The notes: generated by a model from the letters alone, not told the origin. DNA of 64,000 bases from [Flexibacter] sp. ATCC 35208 (GCF_001975825.1 NZ_MTKN01000007.1:73931-137930), one strand, 5' to 3'; numbered from the stretch's first letter, positions 7,021-16,635 are shown. Numbers and translations are program-made.

Positions 7021-10000
7021 CTATAGTGTTAACTGCACACCACCCGTGATGATCTTCATCGGTGGCAGTGCCAGCTGTGTTTCAGGGTTTGCACCACTGT
7101 ATGGTGTAATGGTGAACAGGTCCTGCCCTTCTGCATATACCCTGCACTTGCGCAGGTGCGCCCGCTTTGTCCAGGTCACAGGCAGTTCATAAGAGACACT
7201 GATATTCCGGAGCCGCAGGTAAGAAGCATCCATATAGGCAGCATTGGACAGTGTCAGGTTTGCACTCAGATCATACGCCTCATTACCCGGCGTGGCACTG
7301 GCCCGCTGCACATTGGTCTGATCGCCATAGTGCTGCCAGCGGCTAAGTGCTGCAATGGTTTCATTGCCCTGACCACCCGGCGCATTGACAAATGTTTTGC
7401 CCTGCTGCCGTACATATTGCAGAAAGCAACTGAGCGAAAATTGTCTGTAAGTAAGATCGTTTGTAATCCCGGCATAATAACGGGGATCTTTGTTAGATAT
7501 CGTTACAAAATCATTGGCGCTGGAAAGCATGCCATCCTTATTCACATCTTCAAACTTAGCGACACCCGTCTCCGGATTCACCCCCTGAAAATGATAGCCC
7601 CTCGCAATGTTCAACGATTGCCCGATCACCAATGTATTTGCATAGGAAGATGCCGCTAACCCCTGGAATGACTGTAATTTATTGCCAAAGAATGTGGCAT
7701 TCAGAGTACTCTTCCAGCCGAATTGCTTATTTCGTATGATGGTGGCTGTCAACTCTATCTCCCAACCTCTGTTGCGTACTATGGCCGGCAGGTTCGCCTG
7801 GTAACTGGAAAAACCGGAGATGCCCGGTAACTGATACCCTACCAGCTGATTACTACTCCAATTGTCATACCTTGCAATGGCAAAAAATAACCGGTCATGC
7901 AGAAACCCCAGTTCCAATGCTGCTTCCAGCTTTCGGTTCTCCTCCCAGCTATAATCGTCATTGGCAATGCGCAAAGGAGATAATGTACTACTGTTCTGGT
8001 AATTTCCATTCACCCCATAGTTGCTCTTATATTGGTAATCCGGTATCTGGTCATTGCCCGTGATCCCGCCACTCAAACGGAGTTTACCAAAACTCAGCCA
8101 GGTCAGGCCCTGCATCCACTGTTCTTCTGAAAAGATCCAGGCTGCACCGATAGCACCAAAGTCGCCAAACTGTCTGCCAGGTCCAAAACGGGAAGAACCA
8201 TCTCTTCTATAACTCACATTCAGCAGGTACTTGTCCTGCCAGTTGTAATTCCAGCGGGTAAAGAAAGAAATGTACCTGTATTCCCCATGCGTATCCGCCT
8301 TACGGATAATGGTATCCGCACCCTTCAGTGAGCCTAGCTGATTTTCATCTGCATAGCCCCTGCCTTCGGCAAACTGCCCATTGCTCAGAGTACGCTGAAA
8401 GGTGCCGCCTATCAAAGCATGCAAACTCCCCTTGGCAATACGTAAGGTGTAATCGGCCTGTGGTTCTATAATATATCCCGCCCTTCTGTTATCCGCCACT
8501 CTTGTAAAACTGGTCACTGCATTTTCCGGATGCTGTGAAGATTGCGGGAAGGAAAAGGTCTGTTGCATATCAATACGGGCATACCCGCCACTGGCCTTCA
8601 GGTACAACCCTGGCAATAACCGATAGCGCAATACGGCATTGCTCAGTAAATTGCTTGTCTGACTATTCGCATGTTGTATTAAATACGCTGCCGGATTATC
8701 GAGATAGGAACCCCAGAAGAACTTTCCATTGCGGTCATACATAGGATAATCAGGAGGCAGGTTCACCAGCGAAAAGAGATCGTTGGAAATACTCTGGTTA
8801 TTATCTGTTGTAAATAAAGTCGTACTGTTGATTTCAAAGCGCTCACTGACATCGTGGTGCTGTATACTGAAATGCCCGCCCCCCCTGGCATACGTCAATG
8901 CAGCAGGCAATACGGAACCCTGTCTATAATAGTTACCTGCCAGTCTGAAAGTAGTGCGTTCACTCCCCCCGGAATAACTCAGTTGTACATTGGTAACAGG
9001 GGCGGTGCCACCAGTCAGGTATTTCGGCCAGTTCATATTACGGGTAGTATCCCAGAGCAGTAAGTCGGGGGCTTCTGCCACAGTAGGTGTAACGCCGTCA
9101 TTACGATAAGCTTCTCTGCGCAGGGACAGGTATTGGGTGGTATTCAGCATGCTGAGAGATCCTGCAGTACGGCCGGCGCCCTGGGATATATTCAGGTCAA
9201 AGAGGGGCTTTCCCGTTTTCCCTTTCTTCGTGGTCACGAGTACGACCCCATTGGCCCCACGGGAGCCATAGATGGCCGTAGCATCCGCATCTTTGAGAAT
9301 GTCGACACTTTCTATATCTGCCGGATTGATGCTGTTAAACGGGCTGATATACTTAATAGCACCCTGTAGTTCATCCAGGTCATTGAGCGGGGTGATATCA
9401 AAAGGCACCCCATCTATAATAAACAAAGGGTTATTGCCTGCAGCAATGGAATTACGACCTCTTATATACACTTTGATTTCAGCACCGGGCAGTCCATTGG
9501 CATTCATGACGAGTAAACCGGGGATCTGTCCCTGCAGGGCCGTGAGTGGATTCACCACCGGCTGGGTAGCGATCTGCTGCGCGGAAACGCGGTTCACATT
9601 GCCCGTGAGCAGGCGGCGGCTACTGGCACCATAACCAATTATCACAGCGGCATCCAGGCTATTAACAGCTTCTGACAGGTGGATCACATGTGTACGAAAA
9701 GGTGTCAACACCGTATCCAGCGGTGCAAACCCCAGTGATGAAATATGTAATACCGCATTGCGGGGCAGGTGGCTCAGTTCAAATGTACCATCGTTTCCCG
9801 TAGTAATGCCACGGGAGGTACCTTTGAGTAGCACGGTTACACCGGGCACGGGTTGTTCACCTTCTGTTCTGATGTATCCCTTTACCACATACGGCAGGGA
9901 ATCCTTTGCAGGAACCGGTATGGGAACAATGCTGACATCCGCCGTTTTTTGTAAAAAGATCCTGTTATTCAGCAATGTCCAGCTAACGTTTCTACTTTGT

Positions 10001-10266
10001 AAAACGACTTGTAATACCTGCTCCCAGGGTACTTTTCGAAAGTGTACAGTTACTTTTTCTGACTCATCCAGGATAGCATTATCATAAACAAAATAGTAAC
10101 CAGTCTGCTTTGAAATACTTTTAAAAATAGCAGATAATGGAAAGTGTTTACCCACCACCGTTACTTTCACGCTGTGGTCAGCAGGTTGGGCCAGGACAGC
10201 AGACGGTAGTAAAAATAGGTATAAAACACAAAGGGTTCCAATAGCGCTACAAACATGCTTCGCCAT
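7021..10266 (-). CDS. SusC/RagA TonB-dependent receptor with STN domain
   Basis: Encodes 1081 aa. After a signal peptide (residues 1-26) comes an STN (secretin/TonB short N-terminal) domain (about 30-110), which in related receptors signals to a FecR anti-sigma factor. Next are a carboxypeptidase-regulatory-like domain (about 128-205, VKGYIRTEGEQPVPGVTVLLKGT), the plug (ISAQ-type region through GRNSIAAGNNPLFIIDGVP and DADATAIYGSRGANGVVLVTTKKG) and a long beta-barrel ending in a terminal strand with QLTL. It imports a ligand across the outer membrane using TonB energy. It lies directly behind a FecR gene and a sigma-like gene, so the expected circuit is ligand, STN, FecR, sigma factor. That circuit may be broken because the sigma gene lacks region 4.2. 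Confidence 0.96.
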   Translation of the reverse strand: MAKHVCSAIGTLCVLYLFLLPSAVLAQPADHSVKVTVVGKHFPLSAIFKSISKQTGYYFVYDNAILDESEKVTVHFRKVPWEQVLQVVLQSRNVSWTLLNNRIFLQKTADVSIVPIPVPAKDSLPYVVKGYIRTEGEQPVPGVTVLLKGTSRGITTGNDGTFELSHLPRNAVLHISSLGFAPLDTVLTPFRTHVIHLSEAVNSLDAAVIIGYGASSRRLLTGNVNRVSAQQIATQPVVNPLTALQGQIPGLLVMNANGLPGAEIKVYIRGRNSIAAGNNPLFIIDGVPFDITPLNDLDELQGAIKYISPFNSINPADIESVDILKDADATAIYGSRGANGVVLVTTKKGKTGKPLFDLNISQGAGRTAGSLSMLNTTQYLSLRREAYRNDGVTPTVAEAPDLLLWDTTRNMNWPKYLTGGTAPVTNVQLSYSGGSERTTFRLAGNYYRQGSVLPAALTYARGGGHFSIQHHDVSERFEINSTTLFTTDNNQSISNDLFSLVNLPPDYPMYDRNGKFFWGSYLDNPAAYLIQHANSQTSNLLSNAVLRYRLLPGLYLKASGGYARIDMQQTFSFPQSSQHPENAVTSFTRVADNRRAGYIIEPQADYTLRIAKGSLHALIGGTFQRTLSNGQFAEGRGYADENQLGSLKGADTIIRKADTHGEYRYISFFTRWNYNWQDKYLLNVSYRRDGSSRFGPGRQFGDFGAIGAAWIFSEEQWMQGLTWLSFGKLRLSGGITGNDQIPDYQYKSNYGVNGNYQNSSTLSPLRIANDDYSWEENRKLEAALELGFLHDRLFFAIARYDNWSSNQLVGYQLPGISGFSSYQANLPAIVRNRGWEIELTATIIRNKQFGWKSTLNATFFGNKLQSFQGLAASSYANTLVIGQSLNIARGYHFQGVNPETGVAKFEDVNKDGMLSSANDFVTISNKDPRYYAGITNDLTYRQFSLSCFLQYVRQQGKTFVNAPGGQGNETIAALSRWQHYGDQTNVQRASATPGNEAYDLSANLTLSNAAYMDASYLRLRNISVSYELPVTWTKRAHLRKCRVYAEGQDLFTITPYSGANPETQLALPPMKIITGGVQLTL

Positions 10267-10426
10267 CCTTGAGTTTTAATGTTGGCTTACTTTTGACAAG
10301 TATCGAATTGGTTGAGTTTATATCACAACGTAAATGCTTTCATACGGAGGAAGGCTTGTATTCCGGGATAAAACAGCAATACCCGCAGTGCGGAGTAACC
10401 GTTTACCGGCAATGAAAGACACCCTC

Positions 10427-11752
10427 TTAATTATTGCTACTAAGATATATCTTCTCTGCTGTAATTTGGTATGCTATACCAGAAGTTTTTTTCAGACCGT
10501 CGAGGAATTCGGTGATAGGATGGTCTCTCTCTATCACACCTGTGAGCATTTTAGTAGTCAGTGTAGTATCTTCAAAAACCAATGTTTTACCATACCAGTG
10601 GCGGATCACTGCATCGATGGAACTCAATGGTTGATTATAATAAGTATATTCTCCTTTGCGCCATCCCAGCGTTATATTTTCATCAAATGCACGCACAATT
10701 TGTGAGTGTCCTGAAGCATACACAGTCTCCATACCGGGCTTTAACAACACAGCAGCTTCCTGACTACGGGTTGTACTCACACTTCCCTGTACCAGGGAGG
10801 TAACGACCATACTATCTGTATAGGCATTCACATTAAATGCCGTACCCAGTACTTTGGTAGTGATTGTACCCGTATGCACTATAAAAGGATGCAGGGGATC
10901 AGGGGCGATATTGAAATAAGCTTCTCCTTCCAGGTAGACTTCCCGGGTACTGCCATTAAAAGCAAAGGGGAAGCGGAGTCGGGAAAATGCGTTGAGATGT
11001 ACCTGTGAACCATCGGCAAGGACTACCCGGTAGTCTCTGCCCGTAGGAACCAGCAAGGTGTTCCGGCCATTGGCATTGCCGGTAGGCGTAAAAGTGAGCT
11101 GACCGGGTACGGGATGCAGTTTTACCTGCTGAGCAGCAATATCCGCACTGTTGTTTTCAGGCAGACCAATGGTATCCCCGTTTTCAAGAAGGAGTTTGAT
11201 CATCCCCTCATTCAGGGAATTACTGGCCAATGAAGCAGGCGATCCATTTTTCTGCGCCGAAAGGAGGAAAAACAATCCTACCGGGACAAGCACAAGCAAA
11301 CTGGCCGCTGCCAGCCATATTTTTGAAGGTGATTTTTTAACAATCCTGACCTGTTCTACTGGTTCTTCAGGTATGACAGCAGGTGCAGGAATTTCTGAAG
11401 AAGAAGGTGCTCCGGCCTTCAGTTCTCCATGCAAATGTTCTTCCTGCACATGTTCTCCATGCAAATGTTCTTCCTGAAAATGTCCTTCCTCCTTGTGTCT
11501 TCCCTGCTGCTGTCCATCCATCTGATCTGCATCCAGCAAGGACAACACCTTTCCCCACGCCATTTCATTGTATACATCCGTCATAAAGCCGGGGCCTGCG
11601 GCATTCAGCGCGTCTTCCATTTCATCCAGACAGCGTTGCACACTCGGATCCTCCCCGGCCACCTTATTCAGGTAGTCGAGATTTTCCTGGCTTATTTCAC
11701 CGCTCAACTTTTCTAGTATCAGTTGAAAGATATGTTCTTCGTTATGAATCAT
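10427..11752 (-). CDS. FecR-family anti-sigma factor with His/Glu-rich insert
   Basis: Encodes 441 aa from the Met at 11752 (MIHNEEHIFQ); an in-frame ATG at 11776 would add 8 hydrophobic residues and is less typical. The order is an N-terminal cytosolic anti-sigma region, a long linker, one membrane segment (IWLAAASLLVLVPVGLFFLL), then the periplasmic FecR domain (VPTGRDYRVVLADGSQVHLNAFSRLRFP, HPFIVHTGTITTKVLGTAFNV) and a C-terminal DUF4974/STN-like part. The linker carries a repeated His/Glu-rich block encoded at 11423-11497, which is unusual for the family. FecR proteins hold and activate an ECF sigma factor in response to their receptor. The partner sigma gene upstream is truncated, so what this protein now controls is uncertain. 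Confidence 0.92.
   Translation of the reverse strand: MIHNEEHIFQLILEKLSGEISQENLDYLNKVAGEDPSVQRCLDEMEDALNAAGPGFMTDVYNEMAWGKVLSLLDADQMDGQQQGRHKEEGHFQEEHLHGEHVQEEHLHGELKAGAPSSSEIPAPAVIPEEPVEQVRIVKKSPSKIWLAAASLLVLVPVGLFFLLSAQKNGSPASLASNSLNEGMIKLLLENGDTIGLPENNSADIAAQQVKLHPVPGQLTFTPTGNANGRNTLLVPTGRDYRVVLADGSQVHLNAFSRLRFPFAFNGSTREVYLEGEAYFNIAPDPLHPFIVHTGTITTKVLGTAFNVNAYTDSMVVTSLVQGSVSTTRSQEAAVLLKPGMETVYASGHSQIVRAFDENITLGWRKGEYTYYNQPLSSIDAVIRHWYGKTLVFEDTTLTTKMLTGVIERDHPITEFLDGLKKTSGIAYQITAEKIYLSSNN
11423..11497 (-). repeat. His/Glu-rich repeat inside FecR
   Basis: Within 25 residues there are 7 His and 8 Glu, built from two copies of QEEHLHGE separated by HV, with a related FQEE start. At DNA level a segment containing CCATGCAAATGTTCTTCCTG occurs twice about 30 bp apart, a recent short duplication. 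It lies in the cytosolic linker before the membrane segment. Metal binding is possible by composition only. Confidence 0.75.
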
Positions 11753-11816
11753 TGGGCTAAAAAGGAAAATTGCCACCTACTGGGGGCGACAGGTTTTTCG
11801 TTGGCATTATTATTTA

Positions 11817-12290
11817 TTACTTACGAAGCCTGAGTGTTCTGAGTACTTCTCTGCATAACTGTTTAGCATAAAGGACACCGTTTTCCATTATTCTTCTAAA
11901 CTGCTCTACCCGGTCTTTTTCCGGGCCGGATAAACTAAGCACACTATAGGGTGTCGGTAAAGGGAACTCAATGTGGCGGACCATCAATAAGCCGGGATCA
12001 GCGGAAAAGCGGTCGTCGGAATCGCTCTTCTTTACCAGATTAACACAACTGTTATGAACCATTTTATATAAATATCCACCCATAGAGTGGTCTATTTCAA
12101 GATAAAGCTGTTCCTCCCATACCTGTACAAATACATGCTGTACCAGCTGCTCTGCCTCCTCCATCACCGTTAGCATGGTTCTGGCTTTCAGGCACAATGG
12201 CTTATAATATTTCATAAAGAAATACTGATAAGCTTTCAAATCTCCGCCTTTCAGGGCAGCCAGCATTACCGAATCATCCATGTACTGCAT
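11817..12290 (-). CDS. ECF sigma-70-like factor lacking region 4.2
   Basis: About 157 aa from MQYMDDSVMLAALKGG; in-frame Met codons at 12338 and 12281 are alternatives. Region 2 is recognisable (AYQYFFMKYYKPLCLKARTM; EEAEQLVQHVFVQVWEEQLY, matching the DAEDIVQEVFVKLWE type; GGYLYKMVHNSCVNLVKK). Where region 4 should follow, the sequence keeps only its lead-in (FRRIMENGVLYAKQLCREVL) and stops at RTLRLRK. The helix-turn-helix that contacts the -35 box is absent, and the 64 bp before FecR do not encode it in any frame I could read. It may be a decaying gene, a truncated regulator that still occupies core polymerase, or a binding partner for FecR only. Its place upstream of FecR and an STN-type SusC is the normal one. 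Confidence 0.72.
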   Translation of the reverse strand: MQYMDDSVMLAALKGGDLKAYQYFFMKYYKPLCLKARTMLTVMEEAEQLVQHVFVQVWEEQLYLEIDHSMGGYLYKMVHNSCVNLVKKSDSDDRFSADPGLLMVRHIEFPLPTPYSVLSLSGPEKDRVEQFRRIMENGVLYAKQLCREVLRTLRLRK

Positions 12291-12545
12291 ACAGCGTAAT
12301 TTTGGGAAATCGTTAACAGTTGTTACCGTAAATATCATATTTCCCTGATCTCCACGACGTTAATACCATGTTAACAGGTATATTTTACGTTTTTTAAGCC
12401 GCCCATGGCTGATTCCGGCATGTAAATTAATGTAGATTTTACCATTAAAACGGGCATAAACCTACAATTTATTAACTGAACAAAGATCGCTTTATTGCTT
12501 AAACGATTTAGTTTTTTTTAGGAGGGGTTCAAATTATCCAGGTAT

Positions 12546-12578
12546 AAAAAAGCCCCCTGCGAGGTCTCGCAGAGGGCT
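12546..12578 (-). terminator. Rho-independent terminator of the hybrid-kinase operon
   Basis: AGCCCCCTGCGAG pairs with CTCGCAGAGGGCT around a short loop (12551-12578). Read on the minus strand, a T run follows (12546-12551). It lies 14 bp after the response-regulator stop. The rest of 12339-12592 shows no gene. Confidence 0.8.
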
Positions 12579-12592
12579 ATCAAATAAAGTCA

Positions 12593-12952
12593 TTATTGTT
12601 GCGCCAATAATTCTAAAAGTATATCCACATCGATCGGTTTACTCACATATCCATTCGCGCCTGCCGCCAGACACTTTTCTCTATCCCCGACCATCGCCTG
12701 TGCCGTTACCGCTATCACAGGAACCTCCGCCAGTTCCGGGTCATTCCTCAAAATGGACAGCGCTTCATACCCATCCATCTCCGGCATCATCATATCCATC
12801 AATACCACATTAATTCCTCCACCTTCTTTTAGGATCTGAATCCCCGCCGGGGCATCCACTGCCGTTAATACCTCAAAACCTCTTGCCTTCAATACCAGTC
12901 TCAATGCGTAAATGTTACGCGCATCGTCGTCTATGATCAGGATCTTTTTCAT
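12593..12952 (-). CDS. single-domain response regulator
   Basis: Encodes 119 aa, a bare receiver domain with acidic pocket DDD (residues 8-10), phospho-acceptor Asp53 in VLMDMMMPEMDGYE, the Thr of AVTAQAM and the Lys of SKPIDVD. With no output domain, it probably relays phosphate or acts by protein contact, like CheY/DivK. It starts 7 bp after the stop of the hybrid kinase, so it is co-transcribed with it. Its sequence is closest to the last receiver of that kinase (both have MVGDREKC and SKP.D.D near the C-terminus), suggesting one arose from the other by duplication. Confidence 0.93.
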   Translation of the reverse strand: MKKILIIDDDARNIYALRLVLKARGFEVLTAVDAPAGIQILKEGGGINVVLMDMMMPEMDGYEALSILRNDPELAEVPVIAVTAQAMVGDREKCLAAGANGYVSKPIDVDILLELLAQQ

Positions 12953-12959
12953 GTGTCTT

Positions 12960-15900
12960 TTAAGCGTTACGGGAATTATCGTACAACCATACTCTTAATA
13001 AGGATACCAGCTGGTCTATATCTACCGGCTTTGAAATATAATCGGAAGCTCCCGCACGGATACATTTCTCTCTGTCACCGACCATCGTCTTGGCTGTTAC
13101 CGCCAGTATAGGTAAGTGGCGATACCTGGCTACCTGTCGGATCTGGCGGATCGTTTCATATCCATCCATTTCCGGCATCATCATATCCATCAGCACAATG
13201 TCTACCTCCCCGTTATTTTCCAGCTGCTGCATCGCATCTTTACCATCCAGCGCCGATACGATCTTCATTTTATGTTGTTCCAGTGCCTTGGTCAGGGAGA
13301 AAATATTACGTACATCATCATCTGCTATCAACACCGTCTTACCATTCAGTACTTCCTTCAAACTACCCAGTTGCTTACGGCTGGGTTTCTGTCCGCCTTT
13401 TTCCTCTACCAGGTGAAGGAACAGTGCTACCTCGTCCAGCATACGCTGGTAAGAATGCGCCGTCTTGATCACAATACTGTCCGCATACTGGCGAATGCGT
13501 TGCTCTTCTGCACGGGACAGGTTCTTACCTGTGAAGATGATGATGGGCAGATTCTCAAGCCCCGGGTTATTCTTCACTGTTTCCAGCGTTTCGTACGCAT
13601 GCTGGTCTGGTACCCCCATATCCAGGATCACACAGTTCACATCCTGCTTTTGCAGGGCGGTGATACTGCTGCTGATATTGCCCGTGATTGCTGTACTTAC
13701 ACTGAAGTTTTCCAGGAAGTATGCCAGCGCCTGCGCATGTTTCGGATTCTCTTCCACTATCAGTACCTTCTTGGGGCCTTTGCTCAGGGCTTCTTCCAGT
13801 TGCTGGAAGATGCGTGGCATCTGCTCCAGTGCCAGTGGCTTATTGATAAAGTCTACCGCCCCTTTCTGTAAGCTTTCACGCTTCGCATCCATACTCGATA
13901 CGATGTGTACCGGAATATGACGGGTAGCCGGATTAGATTTCAGGGCATCCATCACCTGCCAGCCACTCTGAATAGGCAAAACAATGTCCAGCAGGATCGC
14001 TACCGGTTTGTATTTCAACGCCCATTCCAACCCCTGATCACCTCTTACTGCCACGATCCCTTTATACCCACGCTTACGGGTAAAGTCGAGCAATATGCGG
14101 GCATAACTCGTATCATCTTCTACAATGAGGATGATCTTATCATTCGCGGTAATATCGTTTCTGTCATCTGGTATTTCTTCCGGAATATCAGTCGCGATAA
14201 AGTCAGCGTATTTATTAACAGGTTGCTGCGCTTCCTGCCATACTTTTTCTGCTTCTTCCTGTGTAGGTTCTGGTATCACATTCTTCTCCACTTCCTGTGG
14301 ACGTATGGGGATGATCACCATGAATTCACTGCCATGTTCAGGTTCTGAATCCAGCTTCAGTTCACCATGTAGTAACTTCGTCAGTTCACGGCTGATGGAA
14401 AGACCCAATCCCGTACCACCGTACTTGCGGCGGGTAGAACCATCTGCCTGCTGGAAGGCCTCGAAGATCACCACCTGTTTATCTTTTGGAATACCGATAC
14501 CGGTATCTCTCACTGCAAAACGTACATAGCCCGGCTGGTCAGGCATCAGGCCCACCTGCAGGGTCACACCTCCTTTGGCGGTAAACTTCAGCGCATTGGA
14601 AAGCAGATTTTTCAGGATCTGTTCCAGTCGCATTTTATCTGTTTCGATCAGTGCCGGGGCATCTGCCAGAATGTTTACATTGAATATGAGGTTCTTTTCT
14701 CTGGCAATCGGCGCAAACAGGGATTCCATGTCTGTACAGATCTCGTGTACCGGTACATTGGCCATTTCAAGGTCCATCTTACCAGCTTCGATCTTGGAGA
14801 GATCCAGGATCTCATCGATCAGGTTCAGCAAGCCCTTGCCGGAGCTCTGGATCACACGGGCAGATTCTATCTGATCGTCTACCAGGTTGCCTTCGTTGTT
14901 TTCAGCCATGAGACGGCTCAGGAGCAGGATGGAGTTCAGCGGGGTACGGAGCTCGTGGCTCATATTGGCAAGGAACTCTGATTTGTACTTCGTGCTCACT
15001 TCCAGTTCCTCTGCCTTTCTCTGGATTTCCAGGTTACGCTCTACGATCACCTGATTTCTATCTTCCAGCATGCGGGAGCGCTCTTCCAGTTCCTGGTTCG
15101 CCTGTTGCAGTTCCTCCTGCTGTACGCGGAGTTCTTCTTCAGAGGCTTGCAGTTTCTGGGCCTGAGCTTCCAGCTCTGTATTGATATTTTCGAGTTCGGA
15201 GTGTTGGGTTTGCAGTTCTTCTGACTGTGCCTGTGTTTCTTCCAGCAGTTCCTGCATACGACGGCGGTTTTCGGCCGTGATGATGGCGAGACCAATGTTG
15301 TGGCCTACTTCTTCCAGGAACGAGATATCATTTTTCGTATACGGAGTCAGGCTGGCCAGTTCGATCACACCTTTAATTCTGCCTTCGAAATTGATAGGCA
15401 CTACGATGATGCCGGCAGGTTTTATTTCGCCGGAAGCATAGCTAATGCTGATGTTTTCAGGCGCCACATCGGAGAGTAAAATCGTTTTGGCACTGGCGGC
15501 ACATTGACCTACCAGCCCCTGCCCCAATTTGATCTCTGCTCTATCTGGCGTTGGTACGAAAGCATAGCTACCGGTGAGCCACATTCTCCTGTTAGAGTCG
15601 TTTATATATAGAGCGCCTACCTGGCTATGGGTATATTCAGCGAGGAATTCGATGATGTGTGCAGTGAGCAATTCTACCGTCTTGTCTCCCACCATTTTAT
15701 CATTCAGTCCTGCTACCCCCGTCTGGTGCCACTCTTTATCGTTCAGCAGGTTGAAAGATGTTTCAAGGGAAGCCGCCATTTTATTAAGCGAGAAAGACAG
15801 ACTACCCAGCCCATCCTTTTCTTCATCATTCACACGGGTAGCATAGTCGCCTGCCGAAATCTTCTCAGCAATATTTTGTATGATATCGATACGACGTGTG

Positions 15901-16571
15901 ATTTCCCTGTCTTTTGCTTCTAAAGCATGCTGTAATGCTGTACGGAGTTCGAAATCCCGTTTTACCCTTACATAAAATACGGAAGTGATCAGCAAGGCCA
16001 GAATGGCTGCGATCACAATTAGGATCGGTGTATAGCCGGATACCCGGTTCAAACGATCAGTACGTGTCTGTAAGAGGGATTTTTCCCTGGCTTCCATCAC
16101 CTTCACGATATTACGTGCATCTTCCATGATCATACGACCACTTTGCAGGGTATCATAGCTGATATTCCTACCCATTTTTTTTGCCTCTACTGATCTTTGA
16201 AGGAGTGCCTGTCTCCTCATAATGAGGAGTCGTAACTGTTCTATTGAGGTTTGTTGTGGAGGATTATCCACAGTTAGTAGCCTTACCTGTTGCACACCTG
16301 CTATTGCACTGTCGTATGCTCCCCTGTAAGGATCGAGAAATTCATCATTGCCTGTAAGCAGGTAGCCTCTTTGTCCTGTTTCCCCGTCCTTCATGTAGGA
16401 GATAGTGTTTTCAAGGCCCTGGATCACCTGATTGGTGTGGTCCACCCAGGCAGCACTTTCCATCAGGTTTTTAATACTGAAAAATGATGCGACGGAGCTG
16501 ATGATCAGCAGGAATAAGGATAAGCCGAATCCAATTAGCAAATTTCTCCTGAAAGTAGAACTAGTTTTCAT
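12960..16571 (-). CDS. hybrid sensor histidine kinase: CHASE3-HAMP-GAF-HK-three receivers
   Basis: Encodes 1203 aa from ATG 16571; an in-frame ATG at 16634 lies upstream of the predicted transcription start and is rejected. Order: membrane segment (about 9-30), CHASE3-type periplasmic domain (about 35-180, with DGETGQRGYLLTGNDEFL), second membrane segment (about 183-200), HAMP (about 205-275), GAF (about 295-435), coiled coil (436-530), HisKA with His539 in NMSHELRTPLNS, ATPase boxes (NLLSNALKFT, DTGIGIPKD, GTGLGLSIS), then three receivers. The first and third receivers have full acidic pockets; the second has VEENP in place of the acidic pair and is probably degenerate. The output receiver gene follows 7 bp later. 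CHASE3 points to an extracytoplasmic signal, identity unknown. Confidence 0.94.
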   Translation of the reverse strand: MKTSSTFRRNLLIGFGLSLFLLIISSVASFFSIKNLMESAAWVDHTNQVIQGLENTISYMKDGETGQRGYLLTGNDEFLDPYRGAYDSAIAGVQQVRLLTVDNPPQQTSIEQLRLLIMRRQALLQRSVEAKKMGRNISYDTLQSGRMIMEDARNIVKVMEAREKSLLQTRTDRLNRVSGYTPILIVIAAILALLITSVFYVRVKRDFELRTALQHALEAKDREITRRIDIIQNIAEKISAGDYATRVNDEEKDGLGSLSFSLNKMAASLETSFNLLNDKEWHQTGVAGLNDKMVGDKTVELLTAHIIEFLAEYTHSQVGALYINDSNRRMWLTGSYAFVPTPDRAEIKLGQGLVGQCAASAKTILLSDVAPENISISYASGEIKPAGIIVVPINFEGRIKGVIELASLTPYTKNDISFLEEVGHNIGLAIITAENRRRMQELLEETQAQSEELQTQHSELENINTELEAQAQKLQASEEELRVQQEELQQANQELEERSRMLEDRNQVIVERNLEIQRKAEELEVSTKYKSEFLANMSHELRTPLNSILLLSRLMAENNEGNLVDDQIESARVIQSSGKGLLNLIDEILDLSKIEAGKMDLEMANVPVHEICTDMESLFAPIAREKNLIFNVNILADAPALIETDKMRLEQILKNLLSNALKFTAKGGVTLQVGLMPDQPGYVRFAVRDTGIGIPKDKQVVIFEAFQQADGSTRRKYGGTGLGLSISRELTKLLHGELKLDSEPEHGSEFMVIIPIRPQEVEKNVIPEPTQEEAEKVWQEAQQPVNKYADFIATDIPEEIPDDRNDITANDKIILIVEDDTSYARILLDFTRKRGYKGIVAVRGDQGLEWALKYKPVAILLDIVLPIQSGWQVMDALKSNPATRHIPVHIVSSMDAKRESLQKGAVDFINKPLALEQMPRIFQQLEEALSKGPKKVLIVEENPKHAQALAYFLENFSVSTAITGNISSSITALQKQDVNCVILDMGVPDQHAYETLETVKNNPGLENLPIIIFTGKNLSRAEEQRIRQYADSIVIKTAHSYQRMLDEVALFLHLVEEKGGQKPSRKQLGSLKEVLNGKTVLIADDDVRNIFSLTKALEQHKMKIVSALDGKDAMQQLENNGEVDIVLMDMMMPEMDGYETIRQIRQVARYRHLPILAVTAKTMVGDREKCIRAGASDYISKPVDIDQLVSLLRVWLYDNSRNA

Positions 16572-16601
16572 CCATTCGTTGTTGTGCGGTGTATAAGGCC
16601 G

Positions 16602-16635
16602 TAAATATAGTGCCACATTATACACAAGTTGCAAA
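16602..16635 (-). promoter_or_regulatory. promoter of the hybrid-kinase operon
   Basis: On the minus strand, TTTG (16635-16632) and TATATTTA (16609-16602), one base off the TAnnTTTG consensus, are separated by 22 bp. The predicted start near 16596 lies 25 bp before the chosen ATG at 16571 and so supports it. Confidence 0.5.

Noticed and set aside
5674..12338. Polysaccharide utilisation locus with enzymes
   Set aside because: The SusCD pair has regulators but no adjoining glycoside hydrolase, lyase or esterase on its strand, so the substrate class should not be assumed to be a glycan.
13116..13871. 251-aa plus-strand ORF opposite the hybrid kinase
   Set aside because: It is the complement of receiver domains of the kinase, with shadow composition and no start context.
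16572..16634. Upstream ATG for the hybrid kinase
   Set aside because: It lies within or ahead of the predicted promoter and adds a segment with no domain; ATG 16571 directly precedes the first membrane segment.
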